In this document: in pieces, positions 1 to 9,597 of the stretch
How the letters are laid out: every line of letters begins with the position of its first letter
How positions within the stretch are numbered: position 1 is the stretch's first letter
The notes under the pieces: model-generated
Databases searched by the model: none
Told to the model about the DNA's origin: nothing
The model's input: the letters and a program-made list of their open reading frames with translations, nothing else
NCBI GenBank assembly: GCA_015067495.1
Contig: SVMI01000004.1
Span: 86,322-146,449, forward strand
Length of the DNA: 60,128 nucleotides
Source of the DNA: Oscillospiraceae bacterium
GTDB lineage: Bacteria; Bacillota; Clostridia; Oscillospirales; Oscillospiraceae
Direction of reading: 5' to 3'
Translations under genes and position numbers: made by a program

Positions 1-416
1 TCCTTGGGGTAAGCCAGAACGATGGTGCCGCCCAGCTGTGCCTTTGCGGGAATGATGCGGTCGAAGGAAACGGAAACTTCCTGACCCTTGTCATTTTTCA
101 GGGTAGCGGTCAGCTTGTAGTTGACATCCTTGTCAGCAGCGGTGATCTTGACAGTGGTCATCTTCTCACCGACAGCGAACTGCACGTTCTCTGCCTTGTC
201 AGCAGACCATGTGATGGGATAAACAACGCCGTCAATACGAACCTGGCTGACGACCTCGTAGTCAGCATCGGTGGTGGACTTTGCGTCCTTATACATGGAG
301 TACAGGTATTCCTTTGCGCTCTCCAGCGCGGCATCCGTAGCAGGCTCTGTGTTGCAGGCAGCAAACAGAGAAACGCACATTGCCAGCAGCAGGATGTAAG
401 AAATAAGTTTCTTCAT
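1..416 (-). CDS. Lipoprotein with Ig-like region, 3' end beyond the window (partial)
   Basis: The protein opens with a lipoprotein signal peptide (MKKLISYILLLAMCVSLFAAC; lipobox LFAAC), so it should be anchored to the outer face of the membrane. About 138 codons are visible before the window edge. After a short linker (residues 20-45) the sequence is beta-rich, with stretches such as VVYPITWSADKAENVQF that resemble the atypical bacterial Ig-like domains of Clostridia surface proteins; that family call is an inference. It starts 20 bases after the nuclease-like lipoprotein gene with a clear AGAAGGAG ribosome binding site, so it is the last visible gene of the sugar-importer operon. Function unknown. 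Confidence 0.75.
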   Translation of the reverse strand, partial: MKKLISYILLLAMCVSLFAACNTEPATDAALESAKEYLYSMYKDAKSTTDADYEVVSQVRIDGVVYPITWSADKAENVQFAVGEKMTTVKITAADKDVNYKLTATLKNDKGQEVSVSFDRIIPAKAQLGGTIVLAYPK

Positions 417-436
417 ATCTTTTCTCCTTCTATGCT

Positions 437-1759
437 TTAATCGTGAATGGTAATGTAATCCTTGGTCAGGACCTTGATCTGATAGGAGCCATTAAAGTAA
501 TCCACAACACCACGGACGTCAATGGTCTTGCCGCGATAGGCATCAGCGGTAATAATGTCACCGTTTTCATCCGTCAGCACGATGGTGCGGACATCGATGG
601 TCACGCCGTCCACCTCACAGGTGAGGGTCATGGCACCATCGGAGTTCTCGTTGTCGCTTTGGGTGGTGTAAACGCTCTTGACATACAGATTCTTCATTTC
701 CACGGAAGTACCCAGAGCCAGCTCTGCATACTTGAAGGTCTTGTTGGTGACCTCTTCCGTCTCAGGATCAACCATTTCCACATCCACTGTGCCGTTGACA
801 AAGGTCTTGGGATCGGTGAGGGTGAACGCGGGCTGATTGCCGTCGCTGAGCTGCTTGACATCATCAGCAGTGGGGATGAAATCGCTGTAGGTCATGCCGG
901 AGATCTGCCAAGAACCGCTGAATTCGGAAACATTACCCGCAATACGGACTTCGCTGCCGACTCTGACCAGATGCATGCCGTTAAAGTTAAAGCCGTAGTA
1001 GGCATACATGCCGTAGTACAGACCGGTTTCGGGATCCTGTGCTTCCAGATAGAAGCCGTTGTTATAGTGCATGGTAATGACGCCGGTAACAGCGACCTTG
1101 CTGCCGTCATAGCTTGCCACATTGGTGCGCAGCTCCTTCAGGTCGATCTCCGTTGCCAGACCGTAGAAGAAGTTGGGGTCTTTCTGCCCGGAGTAGACAT
1201 TCAGCTTCTGAGCCTTTGCCTGATCGATAGCGGCAGCACAAGTGGTGCCGTAACGGTTGTTAAAGGAGCTGGATGCAATGGCGAGACCACTCTGCAGCAG
1301 CTCGATGTTCAGGTTGCGGTATTCGGTCTCGCCCTGAGGCTTGTACCAGATCCAAACCAGATAACGGCCGCCGGTGGAGTCGGCATCCCAGTTTTCGGTG
1401 TCAGACTCTACGATGATAGAGGAGGCACCCATCAGCTTTTCCTTGGTGAAGGCAGCGGCAGTCTTGCCGTATTCTTCGATCTTGCCGGTGGATTCCGGGG
1501 TGTTGACAGCCAGAAAACGGGCCTTCAGCACACCGCCGGGAATTTCCTTGCTGTGGAAATGCACGGTGTCACCGTCAATATACTGCTTGACTGTGACCTC
1601 TTCCTGCTTGTAGTTGCTGTTCTGGTTCAGCGTGACCGAGGACGCATAGTCCGTGACCTGCGGAGCCGAAGGCTCCGTAGGCTGGGGATCGGGCGTACAG
1701 CCCGCGAACAAACACAGAACTAAAAGCAGGGAAATGATTTTAATCAGATTCTTTTTCAT
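437..1759 (-). CDS. Lipoprotein with staphylococcal-nuclease-like domain and OB-fold-like regions
   Basis: Lipobox LFAGC with Cys21 makes this a membrane-anchored exported protein of 440 residues. Residues about 53-190 match the thermonuclease (SNase) family: IDGDTVHF with Asp62/Asp64, RFLAVNTPES with Arg81 and Glu89, and GRYLVWIW with Arg132 correspond to the catalytic Arg, Glu and Arg. The usual DTPE is NTPE here, so one calcium ligand (Asp40 of the staphylococcal enzyme) is Asn86 and activity may be altered. The C-terminal half (about 200-440) contains two regions that look like OB folds (for example NGFYLEAQDPETG and RGKTIDVRGVVDYFNGSYQI). The start codon overlaps the stop of the binding-protein gene (TAATG), so the two are translationally coupled. 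Its link to sugar import is not obvious; it may degrade external nucleic acid. Confidence 0.8.
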   Translation of the reverse strand: MKKNLIKIISLLLVLCLFAGCTPDPQPTEPSAPQVTDYASSVTLNQNSNYKQEEVTVKQYIDGDTVHFHSKEIPGGVLKARFLAVNTPESTGKIEEYGKTAAAFTKEKLMGASSIIVESDTENWDADSTGGRYLVWIWYKPQGETEYRNLNIELLQSGLAIASSSFNNRYGTTCAAAIDQAKAQKLNVYSGQKDPNFFYGLATEIDLKELRTNVASYDGSKVAVTGVITMHYNNGFYLEAQDPETGLYYGMYAYYGFNFNGMHLVRVGSEVRIAGNVSEFSGSWQISGMTYSDFIPTADDVKQLSDGNQPAFTLTDPKTFVNGTVDVEMVDPETEEVTNKTFKYAELALGTSVEMKNLYVKSVYTTQSDNENSDGAMTLTCEVDGVTIDVRTIVLTDENGDIITADAYRGKTIDVRGVVDYFNGSYQIKVLTKDYITIHD

Positions 1760-3171
1760 TACTTCTTGCAGTTGTTAATTGCATCCTGGAAGACCTTGTC
1801 GATCAGGGCATCCAGACCGGCAGAAGCATCGCCGATGAAAGCTGCCTGAATCAGGCTGCCCACTTCGTCACGAGCCTTGGCGGAGCCATTGAAAGCGGGA
1901 GAGGTGTAGTAAGCGTGAGCCTGCTCCATGCAGACCTTTGCGGACAGATAAGCAATGTTGTCGTAGCCGTCAGCCTTGGACATCTTGTCAGCATAGGTGG
2001 GATGCTGAGCGACGGACTTCAGAACGGGAACGTAGCCGGAAGCATCCGCAAATGCAGCCTGGAAGTTGACGTTGGTAGTCAGGAACTTGACGAACAGCCA
2101 GGAAGCGATGACTTCCTGAGGATTCTCGTCCTTGAAGATGCAGACGCTGGGACCCTGGGAAATGACCTTGGGTGTGTCGGGGTTCACCTGAGGAATGGTG
2201 GTGATGCCCACTTCGAAGGGGTACTCGCCCTGATCGTTTGCCTTGGGACGCTGATGCTTAGCACCTGCGGAGGAACCGATGGACATGTAGCTGCGCTGAC
2301 CGGTGGTAGCGGTGAACAGACCGGAGGTGTATGCGCCGTAGATCTCCTGAGTGGTCACATATTCCTTCTGATACCACTCACGGAAACGCTTAACGAACTG
2401 CTTGTTTGCGTCGTTGTTGAACTGATAGTGCTCGCCGGTAGCGCTGGTGTAATCGCTGCCCAGCTGTTCGCACATGGTGATGAACCAGTTGGACTCGGAG
2501 TCATAGCCCAGAGGGATGCAATTCTCGTCGATTGCCTTGATCTGTGCGCAGACAGCTTCCATCTCGTCCCAAGTGGTGGGAACCTTCAGCTCGTGCTCTT
2601 CAAAGAAGGTCTTGTTGTAGTACAGAACCTCGGTGGACTTGGAGAAGGGCAGGGTGTACATCTTGCCGTCGCCAAATTCCTTGCCTTCTTCGTAGTAACC
2701 CTCGATGAAGTCAGCCTTCTGCTCAGCGGTCAGACCAAGAACTTCCTTGGTGCCGTCTTCACGGGTGATCTCGATGTTGCTTGCGATCAGGTCGTCCAGA
2801 GTGACAACTGCTCTTGCGACGTTGTAAAGGGCAACGTGGTCGGGGTAGCAGTAAGCGATGTTGGGCTGGTTGCCAACAGTCAGCTCGGTCTTGATCTGGT
2901 CACGGACGTCTTCATAGCCGCCAACCTGCTCGTGGGCAACAGTGATGTTGGGGTAGAGCTTGTTGAACTCAACGATGAAAGCATCCAGAACAGCTCTCAG
3001 GGGTTCGCCCATGGTGTGGTAGAAGTTGATGGTGACCTTGCTGCCGTCATAACCGCCCTCAGGAATTACAAAATCCTGAGTCAGGACGGTGTTCTGCTTG
3101 TTGCAGCCGGACATCAGGCAGACGCCCAGCAGCGTAGCGACCACCAGAAGCATTGCTACGATCTTTTTCAT
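1759..3171 (-). CDS. Sugar ABC transporter substrate-binding lipoprotein (family 1)
   Basis: Extracellular solute-binding protein of the UgpB/MalE type, 470 residues, lipobox LMSGC. Typical blocks are VTINFYHTMGEP near the N terminus, EFGDGKMYTLPFSKSTEVLYYNK and ASWLFVKFLT. It captures a sugar or glycerol-phosphate-type ligand outside the cell and hands it to the two permeases encoded just upstream. An ATG at 3192 is in frame, but it overlaps the ribosome binding site AAAGGAAA; the ATG at 3171, followed directly by MKKIVAMLLVVA, gives a normal signal peptide and is preferred. The ligand cannot be told from sequence. Genes in the order ATPase, permease, permease, binding protein form one operon. 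Confidence 0.9.
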   Translation of the reverse strand: MKKIVAMLLVVATLLGVCLMSGCNKQNTVLTQDFVIPEGGYDGSKVTINFYHTMGEPLRAVLDAFIVEFNKLYPNITVAHEQVGGYEDVRDQIKTELTVGNQPNIAYCYPDHVALYNVARAVVTLDDLIASNIEITREDGTKEVLGLTAEQKADFIEGYYEEGKEFGDGKMYTLPFSKSTEVLYYNKTFFEEHELKVPTTWDEMEAVCAQIKAIDENCIPLGYDSESNWFITMCEQLGSDYTSATGEHYQFNNDANKQFVKRFREWYQKEYVTTQEIYGAYTSGLFTATTGQRSYMSIGSSAGAKHQRPKANDQGEYPFEVGITTIPQVNPDTPKVISQGPSVCIFKDENPQEVIASWLFVKFLTTNVNFQAAFADASGYVPVLKSVAQHPTYADKMSKADGYDNIAYLSAKVCMEQAHAYYTSPAFNGSAKARDEVGSLIQAAFIGDASAGLDALIDKVFQDAINNCKK

Positions 3172-3225
3172 GGTTTTTTCATTTCCTTTCATGCTTGTAT
3201 ATTTGTGTTAAGACCTTGCGGTCGA

Positions 3226-4122
3226 TTAACCCTTGATGCCGCTGCGGCTCACGCCCTGCATGATATACTTACGCAGGAACAGGAACACCAAAAACAGCGG
3301 AGCGGAGACGATGGCAACGGCTGCCATCTGCACGGGATAGTTGACATCGCCGGTGGTGGTTGTAAAGGCGTTGCGCAGACCGTTGGTAATCAGGCGGTGC
3401 GCATCGTCGTTGGCAACCAGACGGGGCCAAACATAGGAGTTCCATGCGCCCATCATCTTCAGGATGGTGATGGAGATCAGCGTGGGCATTGCCAGAGGGA
3501 TCATGACCTTCCACAGGTACTTCAGGTCGCCGCAGCCGTCCACCTTGGCGGCAAGATACAGCTCGTTGGGAACCTGCATGAAGTTCTGACGCAGCAGGTA
3601 GATATAGAACACGCTGACGAGGAAGGGCACGATCAGAACCGTAAAGGTCTTCATCCAGCCAAACTCGTTGATGGTTGCGTAGTTGGTGATGGTGAACAGC
3701 TCGCCGGGGATCATCATGGTTGCAAGCAGAGCAGCAAACATGGCATCCTTACCCTTGAACTCCAGACGGGCAAAGGCAAAGGCGGACAGAACGGTGATCA
3801 CCAGAGACAAAATGGTGGAAACGATGCCCACGTAGGCAGTGTTCAGGAACAGCTGCGCCAGATCTGCGGTTTCAAAGGCTTCCACATAGTTGTAGAATAC
3901 CATTTTCTGCGGCCACAGCGTGGGAACGTTCAGGCGATATTCCGCCAGATCCTTCAACGAGGAAATGATCATCCAGTAGAAGGGGAACAGCACGATCAGA
4001 GCCATGACACCCAAGAACAGGTAGGTAAAGGCCTTGACCACGCCCTGCATTACTCTCTGCTGAGCGGAGACCTGCTGCAGGTCTCTTTCATGCATTACAA
4101 CACTATCTTTTTTCTTAGCCAT
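3226..4122 (-). CDS. ABC sugar transporter permease, UgpE/MalG type
   Basis: Inner-membrane permease of 298 residues with six predicted membrane segments after a hydrophilic N-terminal arm of about 30 residues. The cytoplasmic coupling (EAA-like) loop reads ELYLAAKVDGCGDLKYLWKV at about 187-206, which docks on the ATPase. Family MalG/UgpE, the second of the two permeases in CUT1 importers. It begins 11 bases after the other permease gene with a perfect AGGAGGTG ribosome binding site and is followed by the binding-protein gene after 54 bases. Confidence 0.92.
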   Translation of the reverse strand: MAKKKDSVVMHERDLQQVSAQQRVMQGVVKAFTYLFLGVMALIVLFPFYWMIISSLKDLAEYRLNVPTLWPQKMVFYNYVEAFETADLAQLFLNTAYVGIVSTILSLVITVLSAFAFARLEFKGKDAMFAALLATMMIPGELFTITNYATINEFGWMKTFTVLIVPFLVSVFYIYLLRQNFMQVPNELYLAAKVDGCGDLKYLWKVMIPLAMPTLISITILKMMGAWNSYVWPRLVANDDAHRLITNGLRNAFTTTTGDVNYPVQMAAVAIVSAPLFLVFLFLRKYIMQGVSRSGIKG

Positions 4123-4133
4123 AATGCACCTCC

Positions 4134-5072
4134 TCAGAAATGGACGCGCTTCTTGCTGACCTGAAGGTTGATCAGGGTGACAACAAGAATGATGCCGAAC
4201 AGAACAAGTGCCGCGGCACTGGCAACGCCGTAGTTCATTTCGGGCAGAGCCTCGTAAATGTAGCCGACCATGGTGTTGAGCTTCAGGTCAGCGCCGACAG
4301 GACCCATCTTTTCGCCGAAAATACCGACGATGCTGGAGTACTCCTTGAAGCCGCCGATGAAGCTGGTGATGACCACGTAAACCAGCATAGGGGACAGCAG
4401 CGGAACGGTAATGCGGGTCAGAACTCTCCAGCGGGGAGTGCCGTCCACACGGGCAGCTTCATAATACTGCTTGTTGATGGACTGCAGACCGCCCAGCAGG
4501 ATCAGGATCTTAAAGGGCAGTGCGTTCCACACAATGTAGATGGTCATGACCGCGATGTTTGCGGCATAGCTGGACTGTGCGTTGATCCAGTTGACAGGCT
4601 CACCGCCAAAGAACATGATGACGTTGTTGATGATGCCCCAGCTCTCTGCGCGCATGCCGTCAGGGCTCAGACCGATGATGTTGAACATCGCGGCAAAGAC
4701 CATGCCGATGGCGATGGAGTTGGTCACGTAAGGCAGGAAGAAGATGGTCTGCAGGAACTTCTGCAGAGGCTTGATGGAATTCAGCGCAACCGCGATCAGC
4801 AGTGCCAGAATCGTGGAGATCGGCACGGTCAGAACGGTCAGCAGCATGGTGTTCTTCAGGCAGGTCATGAAGTCGCTGTACTGCAGCACCTTGATGAAAT
4901 TGCCCAAACCGAACTGGAACTGCACGCCATAGGCTGCTTCCAGTGCGTTATAGCCTTCCAAAAAGGCGATACGCACGGTGTTGATAATGGGCCACACGGT
5001 AAAGATCAGCAACAGCACGATAGCCGGTGACAGATAGATCCATGCTTTCCATTGATGTTTGCTATCTACCAT
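4134..5072 (-). CDS. ABC sugar transporter permease, UgpA/MalF type
   Basis: Inner-membrane permease of 312 residues, six predicted membrane helices, first helix at about 12-34. The EAA-type loop is YYEAARVDGTPRWRVL at about 203-218. It matches the UgpA/LacF branch of CUT1 permeases, which pair with the UgpE-type protein encoded immediately downstream. The start has a GAGGTGAC ribosome binding site, and the gene begins 11 bases after the ATPase gene ends, which supports one transcript and a 1:1:2 complex. Confidence 0.92.
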   Translation of the reverse strand: MVDSKHQWKAWIYLSPAIVLLLIFTVWPIINTVRIAFLEGYNALEAAYGVQFQFGLGNFIKVLQYSDFMTCLKNTMLLTVLTVPISTILALLIAVALNSIKPLQKFLQTIFFLPYVTNSIAIGMVFAAMFNIIGLSPDGMRAESWGIINNVIMFFGGEPVNWINAQSSYAANIAVMTIYIVWNALPFKILILLGGLQSINKQYYEAARVDGTPRWRVLTRITVPLLSPMLVYVVITSFIGGFKEYSSIVGIFGEKMGPVGADLKLNTMVGYIYEALPEMNYGVASAAALVLFGIILVVTLINLQVSKKRVHF

Positions 5073-5083
5073 ATGCTGTCACC

Positions 5084-6178
5084 TCAAAAATAGATGCGCT
5101 CTTCATTTTCCTTATTGAAAATGAAGACCTTGTGAGCCTTGAGTGTGTAGCGGACGTATTCCTTGGAAGCATCGACCTTGTTGTCGGCATTGATGATGGA
5201 GCGGACAACGGGGTTGAGAGATGCTGCGTTCTTGGAAACGATGCTCACGTCACGACCCATGACTTCCACGGAGCTGAGCTTGCAGCTCAGGGGGCCGTTC
5301 TCGTCCAAAACAAAGCCCTCGGGACGGATGCCGACGGTAACCTCCTGATCGGCAACGCCGGGAACATCCAGCACAGCTTCCTCGCCGATGTAGAGCTTGC
5401 CGTCCTTCACAGTGCCGTCAAAGACGTTGATGGGAGGTGTGCCGAGGAACTTGGCAACGAACAGGTTCAGAGGATTGTCATAAACCTCCTGGGGTGCGCC
5501 GATCTGCTGCACGACGCCCAGCTTCATCACGACGATCATATCGGAGATGGACATTGCCTCCTCCTGGTCGTGGGTAACGAAGATGGTGGTGATGCCGGTC
5601 TCGCGCTGAATGCGGCGGATCTCCTCACGGGTCTGCAGTCTCAGACGGGCATCCAGATTGGAAAGAGGCTCGTCCAGCAGAAGGACGCGGGGCATCTTGA
5701 CCAGCGCACGGGCGATGGCGACACGCTGCTGCTGACCGCCGGACATTTCGCCGGGCTTACGGTCCATCAGATCCTCGATCTGAACCAGCTTTGCAGCGGC
5801 ATAAGCGCGCTCCAGCATCTCAGCCTTGGGCATTCTGTCTGCGCCCTTCAGGTTCTCCAGCGGGAACAGAATGTTCTGCTTCACGGTCATGTGGGGGTAC
5901 AGTGCGTAGTTCTGGAACACCAGACCGACGCCTCTGCTTTCGGTGGGCAGCTCGGTAACGTCATCGTCACCGAAGAAGATCTTACCGCCGGTGGGCTTCT
6001 GCAAGCCGCTGATCATGTACAGTGTGGTACTCTTGCCGCAGCCGGAGGGTCCCAGCAGGCCGATGAGCTTGCCATCGGGGATCTCAAAGGTGAAATCGTT
6101 GACGGCAACGACTTCCTTGCCGGCCTTTTTGTCCCGGCTGGGGAAGATTTTTGTCAGATTCTGCAAAACAACTTTCAT
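5084..6178 (-). CDS. ugpC: ABC sugar transporter ATPase, UgpC/MsmK type
   Basis: Cytoplasmic ATPase of a CUT1 importer, 364 residues. Walker A GPSGCGKST at 43-51, Q-loop FQNYALYPHM, signature MSGGQQQR at about 145-152, Walker B VLLLDEP at about 165-171, and the switch His in IFVTHDQEEA. After about residue 240 there is the MalK-type C-terminal regulatory OB domain (VGIRPEGFVL). MsmK/UgpC proteins can serve several importers, so this ATPase may also work with binding proteins encoded elsewhere; here its own permeases follow directly. Ribosome binding site AGGAAGGG lies eight bases before the ATG. Confidence 0.93.
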   Translation of the reverse strand: MKVVLQNLTKIFPSRDKKAGKEVVAVNDFTFEIPDGKLIGLLGPSGCGKSTTLYMISGLQKPTGGKIFFGDDDVTELPTESRGVGLVFQNYALYPHMTVKQNILFPLENLKGADRMPKAEMLERAYAAAKLVQIEDLMDRKPGEMSGGQQQRVAIARALVKMPRVLLLDEPLSNLDARLRLQTREEIRRIQRETGITTIFVTHDQEEAMSISDMIVVMKLGVVQQIGAPQEVYDNPLNLFVAKFLGTPPINVFDGTVKDGKLYIGEEAVLDVPGVADQEVTVGIRPEGFVLDENGPLSCKLSSVEVMGRDVSIVSKNAASLNPVVRSIINADNKVDASKEYVRYTLKAHKVFIFNKENEERIYF

Positions 6179-6225
6179 ACAATTCCCTTCCTGTCTTTGA
6201 TTTTTTGAAGTTGGTTTTCACATTG

Positions 6226-6987
6226 TTAATAATCCGAGCGTTCTGCTTCTTCCGCGTGGATACGCTTTTGGTATTCCAGCAGAGCCTCGGGAGTATCAAA
6301 AATCATCTGGCTGGCGAAATCCACCGCCACCGTGCAGGCGATCAGGTCATGGATGACCGAGCGCGTGCGATTGAAAATCAGCAGGCCAAGCTGCAGCAAA
6401 AGGATCAGGATCAGCACGATGGTACCTTCCAGTCCAATGCTGCCGAAATAAAGCATCACAATGATCAGCACGGGGATCATGGTCTCCAGTGTGTACTTGC
6501 CCAAAATCGTGCGGACGAAGAGCATAAAGGGTGTGATCTTCACACCGTCCACACGCATCAGTGCCACATTAAAGACCTTCTTGCCCAGCGTCATGCCGTT
6601 GCCGAACAGAAGCGGAACCAAAAATTCCAGCAGCACGAATGCCAACAGGATGCTCAGGGAAAGGATCACGAGGGTCAGTGTCATGATCATGCTGTAGGCA
6701 TGCATCACCTCTTTGTCGGCATTGAGTGCCGCAAATGCCTGCTCGTAGAGCTTCAGCTCCTCTTCGGTCAGCTTTTCGTATTCCTCAAGGGTCAGGTTGA
6801 ACTTCACGCCGTAGGTCGTTTCATACTGTTCATAGGCTGCATTCAGTTGGCTGCTGTAATTGTCGTAGCCGAAAGCATACGACAGCATGGCGGCAAATGC
6901 CGTTACAAGCACCACCAGCAAAATGGCATCCAGAAGCCACGCGGGAATCCGCTTTGACAGGCTTGCTTTTTGAAGATCAAATTTCAT
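6226..6987 (-). CDS. RDD-family membrane protein
   Basis: A 253-residue polytopic protein with the RDD-type opening (SLSKRIPAWLLDAILLVVLV), a long extracytoplasmic loop rich in Tyr and Glu between the first two helices (about 45-90), and a second conserved block GNGMTLGKKVFNVALMRVDG. RDD proteins are membrane proteins of mostly unknown function; some act in ion or osmotic stress. It is encoded 47 bases before the importer ATPase in the same direction and may share its transcript. Two TATAAT-like boxes lie on this strand at 7031-7036 and 7050-7055, upstream of the start, but neither has a good -35. Confidence 0.75.
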   Translation of the reverse strand: MKFDLQKASLSKRIPAWLLDAILLVVLVTAFAAMLSYAFGYDNYSSQLNAAYEQYETTYGVKFNLTLEEYEKLTEEELKLYEQAFAALNADKEVMHAYSMIMTLTLVILSLSILLAFVLLEFLVPLLFGNGMTLGKKVFNVALMRVDGVKITPFMLFVRTILGKYTLETMIPVLIIVMLYFGSIGLEGTIVLILILLLQLGLLIFNRTRSVIHDLIACTVAVDFASQMIFDTPEALLEYQKRIHAEEAERSDY

Positions 6988-7112
6988 GGTTCATTCTCCG
7001 GGGGACGCTGTGCGACGAGGCACAGTTTCAATTATACATAGTCTCCTACATTATAACATCGGTTATCAGAAAAATCCATACTTTTCTGTTTTTTTCTTTC
7101 ATTTTTTTGCGA

Positions 7113-7961
7113 TTATTTTCCCGCCCGTTCCTCCAGAGCGAGAAGATACTCTTTCGGAACACGCAAATCGCCCTGACCGATACCGATTTCGATATGGGGC
7201 TTGATTTCTCCGTGATAATCGCTGCCGCCGCTGGGTAGAAGCCCATACGCCTGCGCGATGCGGTGGGACAAGGCTGCGGTTTCCCTGTCATAGGTGGAAT
7301 ACATGGTTTCCATGCCGTCCAGCCCCCACTTTACCGCTTCGTCAAGAAATTCCCGCAGCTGCTGCTCGTTCAGATTCAAAAACGGATGCGCCAGCACCGC
7401 CACCGCGCCGAGGGATTTGATAAAACGGATGATCTCAAAGGGAGATTCCCGCTTGGGCGGGACATAATAACCGTGCTTGGGCTTCAAAAGCTTCGCAAAC
7501 GCATCCTGCACCGACTCCACATAGCCAAGACGTGCCAGCTCCGCGCCGATCCGCGCCCGGTTGACCTGCCCTCCCGCAGTAGCAGCTTTGATCGTCTGAT
7601 AATCAATGGCATAGCCTGCTTCCTTCAGCCGGCGCACCAGCTGAATATTGCTTTCTTCCTTGCGGCGTTGGTACTCCTCCGTCCTTTCCGTCACGGCGGC
7701 AAAATGCTCCGGGCGCAGGAAAAGACCTAAAATATGCAGCTCGATCCCGTTATAATCGGTGGAAAATTCCGTGCCGGGAATTGCCCGGAGCTTGCGTCCC
7801 CGCGCCGCCTCCAAAAAGGCGGGAAGACCGCTCACCGTATTGTGATCGGTCAGCGCAACGGCGCAAAGTCCCGCCTGCTCCGCTAGGTCAAGCAGCCGTG
7901 CAGGGCTGTCTGTTCCGTCGGAAAAATCAGAGTGTGTATGCAGATCGCAAAAATTTGTCAT
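7113..7961 (-). CDS. PHP-domain phosphoesterase (YciV/TrpH type)
   Basis: A 282-residue protein of the polymerase-and-histidinol-phosphatase fold. The metal-binding HxH (DLHTHSDFSDGT) is at residues 8-10, followed by VALTDHNTVSG, PGTEFS and a late AVLAHPFLNL and GSDYHG, all standard metal ligands. Close relatives hydrolyse 3',5'-nucleoside bisphosphates (pAp) or act as 5'-3' nucleases on short RNA. The start at 7961 is chosen over the upstream in-frame codon because AGGGGAG lies six bases before it. The gene has its own promoter at 7999-8027 and faces away from the DUF1846 gene. Confidence 0.85.
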   Translation of the reverse strand: MTNFCDLHTHSDFSDGTDSPARLLDLAEQAGLCAVALTDHNTVSGLPAFLEAARGRKLRAIPGTEFSTDYNGIELHILGLFLRPEHFAAVTERTEEYQRRKEESNIQLVRRLKEAGYAIDYQTIKAATAGGQVNRARIGAELARLGYVESVQDAFAKLLKPKHGYYVPPKRESPFEIIRFIKSLGAVAVLAHPFLNLNEQQLREFLDEAVKWGLDGMETMYSTYDRETAALSHRIAQAYGLLPSGGSDYHGEIKPHIEIGIGQGDLRVPKEYLLALEERAGK

Positions 7962-7998
7962 ATACTTCTCCCCTGTCGTCATGTGTCTGTATATTTCT

Positions 7999-8027
7999 AT
8001 TGTAGATGCTATCCGTCAGGCTGTCAA
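7999..8027 (-). promoter_or_regulatory. Promoter of the PHP gene
   Basis: On the minus strand TTGACA and TACAAT are separated by 17 bases, a near-perfect housekeeping promoter 38 bases upstream of the chosen start codon. Confidence 0.75.
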
Positions 8028-8064
8028 GCGACTTTGAAATTTGTCGAAGGCGGCAGAAAAAGCC

Positions 8065-8093
8065 TTGCCATTTGCCGCCCGATGGGGTATAAT
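8065..8093 (+). promoter_or_regulatory. Promoter of the DUF1846 gene
   Basis: TTGCCA, a 17-base spacer and TATAAT lie 34 bases before the GTG start. It stands next to, but does not overlap, the divergent PHP promoter. Confidence 0.7.
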
Positions 8094-8127
8094 TGGAAAA
8101 TAGATTTGGAGCAAAGAGGGTGTCTTC

Positions 8128-9594
8128 GTGAACAATCCCGGTTTCGACAACGAAAAATACCTGCAGCTGCAATCGCAGCACATCCGGCAGCGGCTGGCTT
8201 CCTTTGGCGGCAAGCTGTATCTGGAATTTGGCGGCAAGCTGTATGACGACAACCACGCTGCCCGTGTTCTGCCCGGCTTCGAGCCGGACAGCAAGCTGCA
8301 GATGCTCCTGCAGCTGAAGGAGCAGGTGGAGATCGTTATCGTCATCAACGCTGACGACATTGAAAAGAGCAAGATCCGCGGCGATCTGGGCATCACCTAC
8401 GACAGCGATGTGCTGCGCCTGCTGCGCATCTTTGAGGGTCTGGGTCTGTACGTTTCCAGCGTGGTTCTGACCCGCTTCCGGGAGCAGGATGTGGCAAAAG
8501 CATTTCAAAACCGGCTGGAGAGCTTGGGTATCCGTGTGTATCACCACTACGACATCCCCGGCTACCCCTCTGATACTGCCCGGATCGTCAGCAGCGAGGG
8601 TCTCGGTCGCAACGAGTATATCCATACCACCCGCTCCCTCGTGGTGGTGACCGCGCCCGGTCCCGGCAGCGGCAAGCTCGCCACCTGCCTGAGTCAGCTG
8701 TATCACGATCATCAGCGGGGCATCAAGGCAGGCTATGCCAAGTTTGAGACCTTCCCCATCTGGAATCTACCTCTGAATCATCCCATCAACCTCGCCTATG
8801 AGGCTGCCACCGCAGACCTCAACGACGTGAATATGATCGACCCCTTCCATTTGGAAGCTTACGGAGTCACCACTGTCAATTATAACCGGGATGTGGAAGC
8901 ATTTCCCGTGCTGGATGCGATGTTTGAGCGCATTCTCGGTGTCTGTCCCTACAAGTCCCCCACCGATATGGGTGTCAACATGGTGGGCTATTGCATCACA
9001 GATGACGAAGCCGTCCGGGATGCCTGCCGGCATGAGATCATCCGCCGTTACTATGCCGCTCTTTGCGATCATAAAAAGGGCAAGGTATCGGACGAGGTGG
9101 TGCGTAAGCTGGAGCTGCTGATGAAAAAGGCAGGTGTGGAGCTGTCTTCCCGTAAGGTAGTAGCCGCCGCGCTGGAAAAAGCAGAGGCAACCGGTCTTCC
9201 CGCCGCTGCCATTGAGCTGCCGGACGGCCGCATCGTCACCGGCAAGACCTCTAATCTGCTGGGTGCTTCCTCTGCCATGCTGATCAATGCCATCAAAGCC
9301 CTTGGCGGCATCCGGGATCAGCTGCATCTGATCGCGCCGGTGATCATCGACCCCATCCAGACCCTGAAGGTGGACTATCTGGGCAACCGCAACCCCCGGC
9401 TGCACACGGATGAGATCCTCATCGCCCTTTCCATCAGCGCTGCCACCAACCCCCTCGCGGAGCTGGCGATGGAGCAGCTGAGCAAGCTGCGGGGCTGCGA
9501 GGTTCACTCCACAGTCATCTTGTCGGAGGTGGACGAAAAAACCTTCAAGCGGCTGGGTGTACACCTGACCTGCGAACCCCGCTTCAAAGGATAA
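8128..9594 (+). CDS. DUF1846 (UPF0371) family protein
   Basis: A soluble 488-residue protein matching the DUF1846/UPF0371 family over its full length ([18 protein letters not shown] at the start, [31 protein letters not shown] in the middle, [14 protein letters not shown] later). The segment [17 protein letters not shown] resembles a phosphate-binding loop. Structures are known for the family but no reaction is established to my knowledge, so no function is assigned. Translation starts at GTG (8128) with AGAGGG upstream. It is a single-gene unit closed by a bidirectional terminator shared with trkH. Confidence 0.88.
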   Translation: MNNPGFDNEKYLQLQSQHIRQRLASFGGKLYLEFGGKLYDDNHAARVLPGFEPDSKLQMLLQLKEQVEIVIVINADDIEKSKIRGDLGITYDSDVLRLLRIFEGLGLYVSSVVLTRFREQDVAKAFQNRLESLGIRVYHHYDIPGYPSDTARIVSSEGLGRNEYIHTTRSLVVVTAPGPGSGKLATCLSQLYHDHQRGIKAGYAKFETFPIWNLPLNHPINLAYEAATADLNDVNMIDPFHLEAYGVTTVNYNRDVEAFPVLDAMFERILGVCPYKSPTDMGVNMVGYCITDDEAVRDACRHEIIRRYYAALCDHKKGKVSDEVVRKLELLMKKAGVELSSRKVVAAALEKAEATGLPAAAIELPDGRIVTGKTSNLLGASSAMLINAIKALGGIRDQLHLIAPVIIDPIQTLKVDYLGNRNPRLHTDEILIALSISAATNPLAELAMEQLSKLRGCEVHSTVILSEVDEKTFKRLGVHLTCEPRFKG

Positions 9595-9597
9595 AGA

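Noticed and set aside
1915..6208. Long plus-strand frames opposite the sugar importer genes
   Set aside because: The minus strand encodes intact transporter proteins with all motifs; the opposite frames translate to His/Gln/Asp-rich sequence typical of antisense to biased coding DNA.
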